Shown: positions 1 through 7,373 of the stretch, piece by piece
Numbering within the stretch: the stretch's first letter is position 1
Layout: the number at the start of each line of letters is the position of its first letter
Source of the DNA: M10-OD1-4 sp038061695
Lineage (GTDB): Bacteria > Patescibacteriota > Minisyncoccia > GWC2-36-17 > M10-OD1-4
Reading direction: 5' to 3'
NCBI GenBank assembly: GCA_038061695.1
Contig: JBBTYT010000003.1
Span: 1 to 42,782 of the forward strand
DNA length: 42,782 nucleotides
The notes under the pieces: model-generated
Databases searched by the model: none
Seen by the model: the letters and a program-made list of their open reading frames with translations, nothing else
What the model was told of the DNA's origin: nothing
Program-made: the position numbers and the translations under genes

Positions 1-74
1 TTCGTGGAGCGTACGATTTAGGTCAGAGCCACCACGCGCTCCGTGCGTGCCACATTGTCAGCGATTTTGAAAAT
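1..74. other. Unassigned edge segment of higher GC
   Basis: I see no gene here. About 39 of the 74 bases are G or C (53%), clearly above the AT-rich remainder. A short inverted repeat (GGAGCG near 7-12, CGCTCC near 37-42) is present. One plus-strand frame stays open into the antisense of the tRNA, but it has no start in the window and no recognisable protein. It could be the end of an RNA or gene continuing left of the window. Confidence 0.3.
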
Positions 75-151
75 TGGTGCGCGCTGAGGGACTCGAACCC
101 CCGACCCTCTCGACGTCAACGAGATGCTCTAGCCAACTGAGCTAAGCGCGC
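75..151 (-). tRNA. tRNA-Val (anticodon GAC), CCA encoded
   Basis: The minus strand folds as a full cloverleaf: acceptor GCGCGCT/AGCGCGC, D-stem GCTC/GAGC, anticodon stem TCTCG/CGAGA with loop TTGACGT, a 5-base variable loop, and T-arm GGGGG-TTCGAGT-CCCTC. The discriminator is A and the CCA tail is encoded in the DNA. Anticodon GAC at positions 34-36 reads GUC/GUU valine codons. It lies 37 bp downstream of aspS on the same strand and could be co-transcribed with it. Confidence 0.95.
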
Positions 152-188
152 TTAGATTTTTGTCTTACTAAATGTATTCTAAGAAAAA

Positions 189-1589
189 TTATTTCTTTGG
201 TAGTTCAATCTTAATGCCTAATTCCAATAATTGCTCCGGTTGGACTTCCGAAGGTGAATCCATCATAGGATCTCTTCCCTCTCCTGTTTTGGCAAAGGCG
301 ATAATTTCTCTTATATTTGGCTCATTTTGAAGAAGCATTATCAATCTATCCAAACCAAAAGCCAATCCTCCATGCGGAGGTGTGCCGGATGATAATGCTT
401 TTAACATATAAGAAAAGTTTTTTTCTATTCTCTCTGGCGTATAACCCATTATCTCAAATACTTTTTTTAATGCTTCTGCAGTATGATTGCGAATACCACC
501 TCCGCCAATCTCATATCCATTAAGGACCATATCATATTGATCGGCAACTATATCACCAATATCTTTTCTATCCATAAGATTATTCATATATTCCGGCTTT
601 GGAGCAGAAAAAGGATTATGAGTAAATGTCCAACCGCCTTCGTCTGTCTTTTCAAAAAATGGAAAATCAATAACCCAACAAAATGCCAACAAATTTAAAT
701 TGTTTTTGTCTTTGCGTATGTCTGGCTTATCATTGCCATATTTTTCCATAGCTTCTTTATATGAAAGCCTTGGAAAAGGAAGCTCTTGAATCTCCTTCTC
801 AGGATATAAAGTTTTTACAAGATTTACTATTAGCTTTTCATTAATAGCCATAATATCTTCTTGTGCCACAAAAGAGCTCTCCATATCTATTTGAGTAAAT
901 TCAGGCTGACGATCTCCTCTTGTATCTTCATCGCGAAAACAGCGAACTATTTGAAAATACTTCTCAAATCCAGCCGTCATAAGAAGTTGTTTGTATTGTT
1001 GTGGGGATTGCGGAAGAGCATAAAATTTACCTTTATCAACTCTTGATGGCACTATGTAGTCACGGGAACCTTCCGGCGTTGATTTAGTCATATAAGGTGT
1101 TTCAATTTCTACAAAACCCTCATTGGTGTAAAAATTACGAACAAATTGAGTAATCTTATGTCTATTTCTAATATTTTTCTGCATCCTATCTCTTCGTAAG
1201 TCAACATAACGGTAACGAAGACGTGTCTCTTCACCAATTTCTCTTCCTTCATTTGAAATATCAAAAGGAGGAGTCTCTGCTTCATTGAGTATGGAAATTG
1301 CAAAAATTTCAAGCTCAATGTCGCCGTTCTGTTTATCTTTCTGTATCGCCCGCTCCGGTCTTTTATTTACTTTTCCTTGAACTTCAACAACCCACTCTGG
1401 TCTAAGCTTTGACCCAACTTCGTGAGCTTGAGATGCATTCGGTAAAACAACACCTTGCACTTTGCCTGAGGCATCTCTAAAATCAAAAAAAATGAGTTTT
1501 CCTTGATCTCGACGAACATCCACCCAACCTTTGATGGTTATCTCTTGACCAATCCTATCTTTAAGATCTTTAATATAAATTCGTTCCAT
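189..1589 (-). CDS. aspS: Aspartate-tRNA ligase, bacterial type without GAD insertion
   Basis: This class II synthetase charges tRNA with aspartate in the cytoplasm. An N-terminal OB-fold anticodon-binding domain (about residues 1-105) is followed by the catalytic core. Motif 2 is FRDEDTRGDRQPEFTQ and motif 3 is HGGLAFGLDR, both of the bacterial subtype. The protein has 466 residues, whereas bacterial AspRS is usually about 590. The missing part is exactly the GAD insertion: after MEKYGNDKPDIR the chain passes through about ten residues straight to WVIDFPFFE. Compact AspRS without this domain is what one expects of reduced CPR genomes, though I infer that from memory. Gln occupies the RRDQG position, where discriminating and non-discriminating bacterial enzymes differ, so Asp/Asn specificity cannot be read from it. 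A tRNA follows on the same strand. Confidence 0.95.
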   Translation of the reverse strand: MERIYIKDLKDRIGQEITIKGWVDVRRDQGKLIFFDFRDASGKVQGVVLPNASQAHEVGSKLRPEWVVEVQGKVNKRPERAIQKDKQNGDIELEIFAISILNEAETPPFDISNEGREIGEETRLRYRYVDLRRDRMQKNIRNRHKITQFVRNFYTNEGFVEIETPYMTKSTPEGSRDYIVPSRVDKGKFYALPQSPQQYKQLLMTAGFEKYFQIVRCFRDEDTRGDRQPEFTQIDMESSFVAQEDIMAINEKLIVNLVKTLYPEKEIQELPFPRLSYKEAMEKYGNDKPDIRKDKNNLNLLAFCWVIDFPFFEKTDEGGWTFTHNPFSAPKPEYMNNLMDRKDIGDIVADQYDMVLNGYEIGGGGIRNHTAEALKKVFEIMGYTPERIEKNFSYMLKALSSGTPPHGGLAFGLDRLIMLLQNEPNIREIIAFAKTGEGRDPMMDSPSEVQPEQLLELGIKIELPKK

Positions 1590-1614
1590 AAAAAATTAAT
1601 TTATTTAATTTTTT

Positions 1615-1715
1615 AACTTTGGTGGGCGTACCAGGACTTGAATGCTAAAGCACTGCGTTTTCTAACCAATCGTTTCACTCTTAGAGAAAACGGGAGACTG
1701 GGACCACTAAGATAT
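1615..1715 (-). repeat. Scrambled tRNA-Ile-derived repeat
   Basis: Bases 1615-1642 exactly repeat 1733-1760, which is the T-loop/acceptor/CCA end of the neighbouring tRNA-Ile plus five bases beyond the CCA. Bases 1698-1715 match 1762-1779 (T-arm to anticodon loop) with two mismatches. In the tRNA these blocks are one base apart; here they are separated by 55 bp. That insert contains a D-loop-like stretch (1661-1670, 9 of 10 bases as in 1791-1800). No partner for the acceptor 3' strand is found upstream, so it cannot fold as a tRNA. It is either a rearranged tRNA pseudogene or an attachment-site-like duplication of a tRNA 3' end. Confidence 0.7.
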
Positions 1716-1737
1716 CTTTTCAACTAAACATAAACTT

Positions 1738-1814
1738 TGGTGGGCGTACCAGGACTTGAACCTGGGACCACCGAGATATAAGCTCGGTGCTCTAACCAAC
1801 TGAGCTATACGCCC
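1738..1814 (-). tRNA. tRNA-Ile (anticodon UAU), CCA encoded
   Basis: The cloverleaf is complete: acceptor GGGCGTA/TACGCCC, D-stem GCTC/GAGC, anticodon stem CCGAG/CTCGG with loop CTTATAT, variable loop TGGTC, T-arm CCAGG-TTCAAGT-CCTGG, discriminator A and encoded CCA. Positions 34-36 are UAU, which reads the isoleucine codon AUA directly. Most bacteria instead use a CAU anticodon converted by TilS (lysidine), so this is an uncommon solution. A at position 37 next to U36 is the normal site for t6A. It lies between ftsH and aspS on the same strand. Confidence 0.93.
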
Positions 1815-1869
1815 ATATAACTGCATATAACCGCCAGTGTAACAATTATCGGCTCTAATATCAATACCT

Positions 1870-3765
1870 TTATTTTTCAAACTCTTTCATAATCGCCTCA
1901 AACTCTTCTTTCTCTATAGTTTCCTTCTCAACAAGCACTTTAGCTATTTTGTTTAATTTATGCCTATTTTTTATAAGAACATCTTTTGTCTTTTTATATG
2001 CTGTTAATATAACTAGCTTTAATTCCTCATCTATCTCTGCCGCTATCGCTTCAGAATAATTTCTGCTCCCATGCATATCTCTTCCCATAAATACCATCTC
2101 CTCTTTATGTCCAAAAACAATAGGACCAAATTTATCTGACATTCCAAATTCTGTTATAAGCCTTCGTGCAAGCTCTGTTGATCTTTGTAAATCATTTGAT
2201 GCTCCTGTTGTAAGCTCTCCATAAACTAATTGCTCTGCGGTATATCCTCCAAGCATTACGGCTAAATCAGCTAAAAATTCCGCTTTTGTCTTCAACTTTC
2301 TCTCTTCTATAGGAAGCCTTAAAGTATAACCTCCTGCCCTACCTCTTGAGATTATTGATATCTTATGAACTAAATCTTTCTGAGATAACTCGTAAGCGGC
2401 GAGAGCATGGCCAGCTTCATGATAAGCTGTGATCTCTTTTTCTTTATCAGATAGAATATGTGATTTTCTTTCCGGTCCGAGCATAACCTTCTCAATAGAG
2501 CTTAAAAGATCCAACTGTGTAACTATTTTTCTATCTTGTCTTGCGGCTAAAATAGCGGCTTCATTCATAATATTTGCTAGGTCAGCGCCAGAAAATCCTG
2601 GAGTTCTTTCAGCAACTCTTTTTAAGTTTACATCCTCTCCCATAGGCTTATCTTTTGAATGTATCTTTAAAACCTCTTCCCTATCTCTCAAATCAGGCTC
2701 ATCCAAAACCACTCTTCTATCAAATCTTCCCGGTCTTAATAAAGCAGGATCCAAAACATCCGGTCTATTTGTTGCCGCCATAACTATAACTTTTGTATCT
2801 CTCTCAAAACCATCCATCTCAACCAATATCTGATTTAGTGTCTGCTCTCTTTCATCATTTCCTCCGCCGACTCCAGCGCCTCTCTGTCTTCCGATAGCGT
2901 CTAGCTCATCAATAAATAAAATGGCTGGAGCACTCTTTTTTGCAGTTGCAAATGTATCCCTCACTCTGCCAGCTCCAACTCCGACAAACATCTCAACAAA
3001 TTCTGACCCTGCCATATGAAAAAATGGCACTCCAGCTTCACCGGCAACCGCTCTCGCAAGCAATGTCTTACCTGTTCCTGGAGGACCCATAAGTAAGACA
3101 CCCCTTGGTATCCTTGCGCCCATATCTAAAAACTTCTTTGGATTTTTTAAAAAGTCAACGATTTCATCAAGCTCCTGTTTTGCCTCTCTTAAGCCAGCGA
3201 CATCCTTAAATGTTGTTTTACTATCCACGGACATTTTTGCCTTTGACTTCGTGAATGAAAAAGCTTGCATTGAACCACGCTGAGCTTGTCTCATCATAAA
3301 CCAGAGAAAAAATCCTATTAATAAAAGAGGTAATAAAAATGGAAGTGTTACAGATAGCCAAAAGCCTGCTCCTGATGGCTCGTTGATCTCTATCTTTATA
3401 TTTCTTAACTTCTCGGCTTCTACTCCATAATTAGTCAAGGATTCTGTTAAAGATGCCTCTTCTTCCTTTCTTGTTTTTTGTTTCTTATTTTCCTCCTTCA
3501 AAGTTATTTCAAGATTATTCCCTTTGACTGATATCTCTGAAACTTTACCATCATTAACCTCAGTAGCAAGTTGAGAAAGTGTTATCCTTTCAGGCTTATT
3601 TGTATTTGCCGTAAAAAGAGAGAATGATCCAGAAACCACAAGAAAAACAACAAAAGCAATGAGAAGATTATTACTAAAATTACTCTTCTTATTTTTGCCG
3701 TCCTTATTTTCTTTTTTACTAAATAGATTACCTTTTTTATTTGATTTTTTTATTTGTATTTTCAT
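1870..3765 (-). CDS. ftsH: ATP-dependent zinc metalloprotease FtsH
   Basis: FtsH is a membrane-bound AAA+ protease that degrades misfolded and regulatory membrane and cytosolic proteins. A lysine-rich N-terminus leads into a first membrane segment, then a short extracytoplasmic domain and a second membrane segment (LPFLLPLLLIGFFLWFMM). The AAA module follows, with Walker A GPPGTGKT (about 225-232), Walker B ILFIDELDAIG and the SRH region ATNRPDVLDPALLRPGRFD. The zinc motif HEAGH is near residue 447, and the family NDLQRSTE segment supplies the third ligand. The reading frame extends to a TTG at 3783. I chose the ATG at 3765 because a TATAAT box at 3791-3796 would start the transcript at about the TTG. 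At 631 residues it has the usual length. It is followed by tRNA-Ile on the same strand. Confidence 0.96.
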   Translation of the reverse strand: MKIQIKKSNKKGNLFSKKENKDGKNKKSNFSNNLLIAFVVFLVVSGSFSLFTANTNKPERITLSQLATEVNDGKVSEISVKGNNLEITLKEENKKQKTRKEEEASLTESLTNYGVEAEKLRNIKIEINEPSGAGFWLSVTLPFLLPLLLIGFFLWFMMRQAQRGSMQAFSFTKSKAKMSVDSKTTFKDVAGLREAKQELDEIVDFLKNPKKFLDMGARIPRGVLLMGPPGTGKTLLARAVAGEAGVPFFHMAGSEFVEMFVGVGAGRVRDTFATAKKSAPAILFIDELDAIGRQRGAGVGGGNDEREQTLNQILVEMDGFERDTKVIVMAATNRPDVLDPALLRPGRFDRRVVLDEPDLRDREEVLKIHSKDKPMGEDVNLKRVAERTPGFSGADLANIMNEAAILAARQDRKIVTQLDLLSSIEKVMLGPERKSHILSDKEKEITAYHEAGHALAAYELSQKDLVHKISIISRGRAGGYTLRLPIEERKLKTKAEFLADLAVMLGGYTAEQLVYGELTTGASNDLQRSTELARRLITEFGMSDKFGPIVFGHKEEMVFMGRDMHGSRNYSEAIAAEIDEELKLVILTAYKKTKDVLIKNRHKLNKIAKVLVEKETIEKEEFEAIMKEFEK

Positions 3766-3790
3766 AATGCATTTATTAAACAATAGGTCT

Positions 3791-3796
3791 ATTATA
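3791..3796 (-). promoter_or_regulatory. -10 element upstream of ftsH
   Basis: The minus strand reads TATAAT, about 25 bases upstream of the ftsH ATG at 3765. The preceding 17-20 bases are T/A-rich with no good -35 match. The predicted transcript start, near 3784, leaves a leader of roughly 19 bases. Confidence 0.5.
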
Positions 3797-3840
3797 CATT
3801 TTTTAAAAAAAATAATAAAGAGCTTGGATTATGAAACTCC

Positions 3841-3880
3841 AAGATTTCAAAATCCCGCTAAAGCGGGATTTTGAAATCTT
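3841..3880 (-). terminator. 18-bp perfect hairpin after the S1-like gene
   Basis: Bases 3841-3858 are the exact reverse complement of 3863-3880 around a TAAA loop, giving an uninterrupted 18-bp stem with a GC core (CCCGC/GCGGG). It overlaps the last two bases of the S1 stop codon. On the minus strand no immediate T-run follows, so it may act as a terminator, an RNA 3'-end stabiliser or an RNase III site between S1 and ftsH. Confidence 0.65.
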
Positions 3881-5078
3881 ATTTTTCTTTCTTTTCTTTC
3901 CTCTCTTTCTTTTCTTTTGTCTTTATTTTTACCTCAATATCGGGCTTTGAATCCTTAACATCCTCTTTTTTAAGTTTCTTGCCAAATCCCAATGCCATTC
4001 TATGTTCTTCTTTCTTAATAGATTGAATAGTAAAGTCATATTCACTTCCTTCTTTCAGTGTCTCTTTCATCTTTACTTCATTTCCAAATTCAGATATATG
4101 ACAGAGACCATGAATATTAGCGTCAAGCTTTACAAAAGCGCCGAAAGGATTAATTTTTGTAACTTTACCTTTCACAAATTCAGAGACCTTATAAGAAGAC
4201 TCTATATCATCCCACGGATCTTTTTTAAGAGCCTTGATAGATAAAGATATTTTACTGCCGGAAACAGAGATAATCTTAGCTTTAACCTTATCACCAACCG
4301 TTACAACATCAGCTGGATTATCAATAAGCTGCCAATCTAGCTCTGAAATATGAACCAAACCCTCAACCTCTTTAATCCCAACCTCTGCAACCGCTGGCTT
4401 GAATTTAACAAAGACTCCAAAATCAACTATACCAGAAACTTCGCCATCTACTATATCTCCAACCTTAAAATTATCAAGAATTTTCGTCATATCGTCATCT
4501 TGAGCAGATTTTTCGGAAATTATCAATTTATTCTCTCTTTTATCAATATCAATAATTTTAACTTTAAATGTCTCACCTACAAACTTTGAAAGTTCTTGTA
4601 AAATCTTTGATTTATCTCCACCCTCAACTCTAGGATAATGATTTGCAAGAAGCTGTGAAACAGGCATAAAAGCAGAAACACCTCCTAGATTTGCCACCAA
4701 ACCGCCTTTATTTGCATCAGTGATTTTGATATTAAATATTTCACCTGTTCTCTTTTTACTTTCTAAATCCTCCCAAGCTAAATCTTGACCAGCCTCTTTT
4801 AAAGAAAGTTCAACATAACCATCTTTATTTTCAAGATCAACAACCTTACCGGAAACAACATCCCCAGGCTTTATAGATTTAATCAAATCCTGCGCCTCAT
4901 AAAACTCTCTTCCGTAAACCACGCCTGTGCCAAAAGAAAGCAAATTAACATATAATCTCGCTCCTTCTTTACTAATAGCGACACCCTCAACAACATCACC
5001 TATTTTAGAAATTTTCTGAGATCCCGCTTTTAAGAGATCCTCCATTAGCAATTTAACTTTTGCGTTATTTTTTTGCAT
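3879..5078 (-). CDS. rpsA: Ribosomal protein S1-like protein, four S1 domains
   Basis: S1 proteins bind single-stranded mRNA and help load it on the 30S subunit. Four S1 OB-fold repeats are visible at about residues 24-93, 111-192, 203-283 and 300-365; the third and fourth are the most typical (GVFVKF, GAFVKLDANIHGLCHISE). The C-terminus is a lysine/glutamate-rich tail of about 30 residues. At 399 residues it has four domains, as in shorter S1 homologues, against six in E. coli. No Shine-Dalgarno sequence precedes the ATG; an internal ATG at codon 12 is possible. A promoter at 5239-5267 would give a leader of about 150 bases containing an inverted repeat. In organisms where few genes have Shine-Dalgarno sequences, S1 is expected to matter for initiation. 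Confidence 0.9.
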   Translation of the reverse strand: MQKNNAKVKLLMEDLLKAGSQKISKIGDVVEGVAISKEGARLYVNLLSFGTGVVYGREFYEAQDLIKSIKPGDVVSGKVVDLENKDGYVELSLKEAGQDLAWEDLESKKRTGEIFNIKITDANKGGLVANLGGVSAFMPVSQLLANHYPRVEGGDKSKILQELSKFVGETFKVKIIDIDKRENKLIISEKSAQDDDMTKILDNFKVGDIVDGEVSGIVDFGVFVKFKPAVAEVGIKEVEGLVHISELDWQLIDNPADVVTVGDKVKAKIISVSGSKISLSIKALKKDPWDDIESSYKVSEFVKGKVTKINPFGAFVKLDANIHGLCHISEFGNEVKMKETLKEGSEYDFTIQSIKKEEHRMALGFGKKLKKEDVKDSKPDIEVKIKTKEKKERKEKKEK

Positions 5079-5137
5079 AACTTTAGTAAAAATGATTCAA
5101 AAATCATCTTATCCCCTGATCTATTAATTATTAAAAA

Positions 5138-5173
5138 TGGTAAGATATTTAAATCAGTAAAAATGCCTTACCA
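5138..5173. promoter_or_regulatory. Inverted repeat TGGTAAG-N22-CTTACCA in the S1 leader
   Basis: TGGTAAG at 5138-5144 is the exact reverse complement of CTTACCA at 5167-5173. It lies between the S1 start codon and the predicted S1 promoter, so it would be transcribed in the 5' leader. It could be an operator or a leader hairpin for S1 autoregulation; the long loop makes the hairpin reading uncertain. Confidence 0.35.
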
Positions 5174-5212
5174 ACCTAATCAAGATAGCTTATTTTTTTA
5201 TTTCTGGCAATA

Positions 5213-5267
5213 TTGACTTTTATTTAAAAAGGTTGTATAATATAAAAATTGGATAGTTATTTGACAA
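5213..5267. promoter_or_regulatory. Divergent overlapping promoters with shared -10 region
   Basis: Plus strand: TTGACT (5213-5218), 17-bp spacer, TATAAT (5236-5241), directed at the SPFH gene. Minus strand: TTGTCA (5262-5267), 17-bp spacer, TATATT (5239-5244), directed at the S1-like gene. The two -10 boxes overlap by three bases, so polymerase can probably bind in only one direction at a time. The plus transcript has a strong Shine-Dalgarno sequence GGAGG at 5279-5283. Confidence 0.7.
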
Positions 5268-5288
5268 TTTAACAATCTGGAGGATTTT

Positions 5289-6221
5289 ATGGAAATAATG
5301 AACTGGCTTGCAAGCTTTTCAGCTGAAGAGGTAGTAAATCTCTCTTCATTCATCGTTTTAATAGCTATAGTAGCTTACTTCACTGTGTTTCATGTAGATG
5401 ATAATGAAATCGCTATGAGAAATTTATTTGACTTCTACGGAGGCGTGGTAGTTGGTCCAACATTCCGCATGAAATTGCCTGGCTCAGAAATTACAAGGCA
5501 TTCATCTGCGTCACGAAAGAAGACGGCTATTAAAGATCGAGAATTCACATTGGATTCAAAATCTGGAGAACCTGGATTTCGCATTATCGCCACCTTGTCA
5601 TTTATCTTGGGGCTGAAGCAAAATGTGGACAAAGAAGGTTTTAAAACTTTCCATCGATTACAAGAGTCTTTGGAAGAAGATATAGCTCTAGAATACCTTA
5701 TAGAGCTAATAGATAATGAAGTCAGAACTGGAATGGTACCTCCCAATGAACCAAGGGACACTCAAGCTCAAGGTGTAATTATGAAAAGTGTTGTGGAACC
5801 GAGGGATATCCAGGACGCGATTACGCAAAGTGTGAAGAATCAACTACAAGAATATCTTGATGCAGTTACCGCTAATTCTACGGAAATCCGCGGATTCAAA
5901 TTGAAGTTGGATCTTGACGAAGCTGCAAGAGTCCAAATGGAGGCAACGAAGTTGCAAGACCTAAAGAACATGACTGCAGAGAAAATAGCAACCCAGCTAA
6001 TCTCCATAGTAAGTGGCTTGATGAAGATAAATGGAATGTCGTCGTCTGAAGCGTTAATGACGGCCTCAAGGACACTTGGGGTAGACATTGGGTTAGATAA
6101 GCAGATTCTCCATATCCAGGGGTTGGAAAATTTGAAAGGGATAGAACTGCTTAACAAAGATACTGTTAATGCCTTAAAAAACCTCATCAATCCATCTAAG
6201 GCTAAGGGAGGCAAAAAATGA
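5289..6221 (+). CDS. Membrane-anchored SPFH/band-7-like protein
   Basis: This 310-residue protein begins with one membrane segment (about 16-37). A stretch typical of the SPFH (stomatin/prohibitin/flotillin) fold follows: VDDNEIAMRNLFDFYGG, then a GPTFRMKLPG-type segment and a beta-rich part to about residue 115. Residues 125-235 are mostly charged helix, as in the oligomerising region of this superfamily, and the tail is lysine-rich. Such proteins form membrane scaffolds and often pair with proteases or partner membrane proteins. The start has a textbook GGAGG five bases upstream, unlike most neighbours. The stop overlaps the next start as ATGA. The gene is plus-strand among minus-strand genes, with its own promoter and terminator, and looks less AT-biased, which could indicate transfer. 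Assignment to SPFH is by pattern only. Confidence 0.65.
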   Translation: MEIMNWLASFSAEEVVNLSSFIVLIAIVAYFTVFHVDDNEIAMRNLFDFYGGVVVGPTFRMKLPGSEITRHSSASRKKTAIKDREFTLDSKSGEPGFRIIATLSFILGLKQNVDKEGFKTFHRLQESLEEDIALEYLIELIDNEVRTGMVPPNEPRDTQAQGVIMKSVVEPRDIQDAITQSVKNQLQEYLDAVTANSTEIRGFKLKLDLDEAARVQMEATKLQDLKNMTAEKIATQLISIVSGLMKINGMSSSEALMTASRTLGVDIGLDKQILHIQGLENLKGIELLNKDTVNALKNLINPSKAKGGKK

Positions 6222-6805
6222 CAACTGAAGAAAAAATGAGGAAAAATGTAAAGACGATTATAACATTGGGCATCGTCGTTATTATTGTCTTCTGGGGCGT
6301 CGCAAAATACTCTTCAGAAGAGGAGGATGATCTATCACAACAGAAGATAAAATACCTTACAATGAATTGTAAGGATCCTAAGGGATTGAAGCTGGAAACG
6401 CTTTATCCTGGGGATGCTGTTGAAGTATGGCATGAAATTATGCCTTTAACAAAAGACAATCAATGTTCCTACGCCGCACCAGATAAACCTGGCGGTCCAC
6501 CCCACACCGTAAAAATATACGGATTTAATAAGTATAAACAAGCTGGAATGAAAAATTCACTACTCTTTCCTAGCTTAAAACCAGAAGCAATAATTCTGCT
6601 TCTCGGAGATCCAAATAACACATTAGGAAAATATGTGGTGGGTAGCGTAAAACAATTTACTCAAAACGGGGAAAAATTTGTCTATGAAAACAAGACAAAA
6701 AAACCTTTAGATCTCGTGGCTGTCCCGAACTATATCACTCACCTCTTTGATCCTAATCAAAGAGGTTACGATGGGTCAACCATCACACTCGGTGTGAGAA
6801 AATAA
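6218..6805 (+). CDS. Unrecognised membrane-anchored protein, coupled to the SPFH gene
   Basis: I do not recognise this 195-residue protein. It has a short basic N-terminus, one membrane segment (about 12-29, TIITLGIVVIIVFWGVAK), an acidic linker, and an extracytoplasmic domain of about 150 residues with two cysteines (near 50 and 82) that could form a disulphide. The ATG overlaps the SPFH stop codon by four bases, so translation is probably coupled and the two proteins may work together at the membrane. A strong terminator follows at once, making a two-gene transcription unit. Confidence 0.75.
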   Translation: MTTEEKMRKNVKTIITLGIVVIIVFWGVAKYSSEEEDDLSQQKIKYLTMNCKDPKGLKLETLYPGDAVEVWHEIMPLTKDNQCSYAAPDKPGGPPHTVKIYGFNKYKQAGMKNSLLFPSLKPEAIILLLGDPNNTLGKYVVGSVKQFTQNGEKFVYENKTKKPLDLVAVPNYITHLFDPNQRGYDGSTITLGVRK

Positions 6806-6812
6806 AAACACC

Positions 6813-6851
6813 CCCCAGAACTAGCGCATTTGCTGATTCTGGGGTTTTTTT
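6813..6851 (+). terminator. Intrinsic terminator of the SPFH operon
   Basis: The stem CCCCAGAA (6813-6820) pairs with TTCTGGGG (6837-6844), with an additional AGC/GCT inside the loop, and is followed by seven T residues (6845-6851). It starts 8 bases after the stop codon. Confidence 0.92.
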
Positions 6852-6861
6852 ATATATACAA

Positions 6862-6900
6862 TTAAAAAAACAATCCCTAGCTTTTAAAGTAGGGATTGTT
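6862..6900 (-). terminator. Intrinsic terminator of the pilin cluster
   Basis: On the minus strand AACAATCCCTA pairs with TAGGGATTGTT (6890-6900 and 6869-6879) around a 10-base loop and is followed by a T-run. A near-copy at 8191-8232 follows another pilin gene, so gene and terminator were duplicated together. Confidence 0.88.
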
Positions 6901-6933
6901 TCCATAAAATACAATTTCAATATTAAATCAAGA

Positions 6934-7326
6934 CTAAACTATACCTGTGATTGATCTTGAGATTGAAACGATAGAGAATGCTAAGATAGCAACAACGATA
7001 CCTATAACTGCATAAATCATTATGTTTTTTGCTGTTTCAATATTGCCTTCATCTCCTCCAGCTGTGATGAATAGAAATCCTGCATAAAGACCGAACACAA
7101 CAGCGGCTAAAGCGATAAGCCATGCTATCCAATTAACTAGACCTAAAATCAATGTTACTAAATCACCTGCTGTTGATATTCCTCCTGTCTGACCGATATT
7201 TGTTCCACCTACCGGTGTAGTACCGATTCCTCCTGCTGTAGGAGCTGAAGGAACAACCTGAGCCGCTACCGGTAATACCATAACGGCTAAAAGCAATAAC
7301 GGTAAAATAAATAGAAATTTCTTCAT
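6934..7326 (-). CDS. T4SS-type pilin-like protein A
   Basis: This small secreted/membrane protein (130 residues) has a signal peptide ending near VAAQ (residues 1-22). A Pro/Gly/Thr-rich linker leads to two hydrophobic helices (about 56-88 and 100-128) separated by GGDEGNIETAKN. The pattern W-x-A-W-x-x-A-L-x-x-V, then G-L-Y-x-G-x-L-F-I-T-x-G-x-D-E, then V-A-I-L-A-F-S-I-V-x-I matches the VirB2/TrbC-like T4SS pilin family common in CPR genomes; this is recognition by pattern. Its first 190 or so bases are nearly identical to pilin D (8264-8656) while the helices differ. It is the last gene of the cluster and is followed by a terminator. It could form a thin surface filament or a conjugation-like channel, but no VirB4/VirB6 partner is seen here. 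Confidence 0.8.
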   Translation of the reverse strand: MKKFLFILPLLLLAVMVLPVAAQVVPSAPTAGGIGTTPVGGTNIGQTGGISTAGDLVTLILGLVNWIAWLIALAAVVFGLYAGFLFITAGGDEGNIETAKNIMIYAVIGIVVAILAFSIVSISRSITGIV

Positions 7327-7373
7327 ATTTTTAAATTTTCTTTAAATTAATATTCAACAACTTTTAAAATCTA

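Noticed and set aside
1109..1318. Out-of-frame ORFs inside aspS, ftsH, S1, gyrA, metG, uvrB and pyrG
   Set aside because: They lie within long conserved enzymes in other frames, have no domain content and no start signals.
1615..1715. A second complete tRNA, or a tRNA with an intron
   Set aside because: No upstream strand pairs with the acceptor 3' part and the T-stem lacks its 5' half next to the T-loop; blocks are out of order, so I list it as a tRNA-derived repeat only.
6218..6221. UGA read as glycine (Gracilibacteria code)
   Set aside because: TGA ends the SPFH gene exactly in an ATGA overlap, and long genes have no internal TGA; standard stop usage explains all frames.
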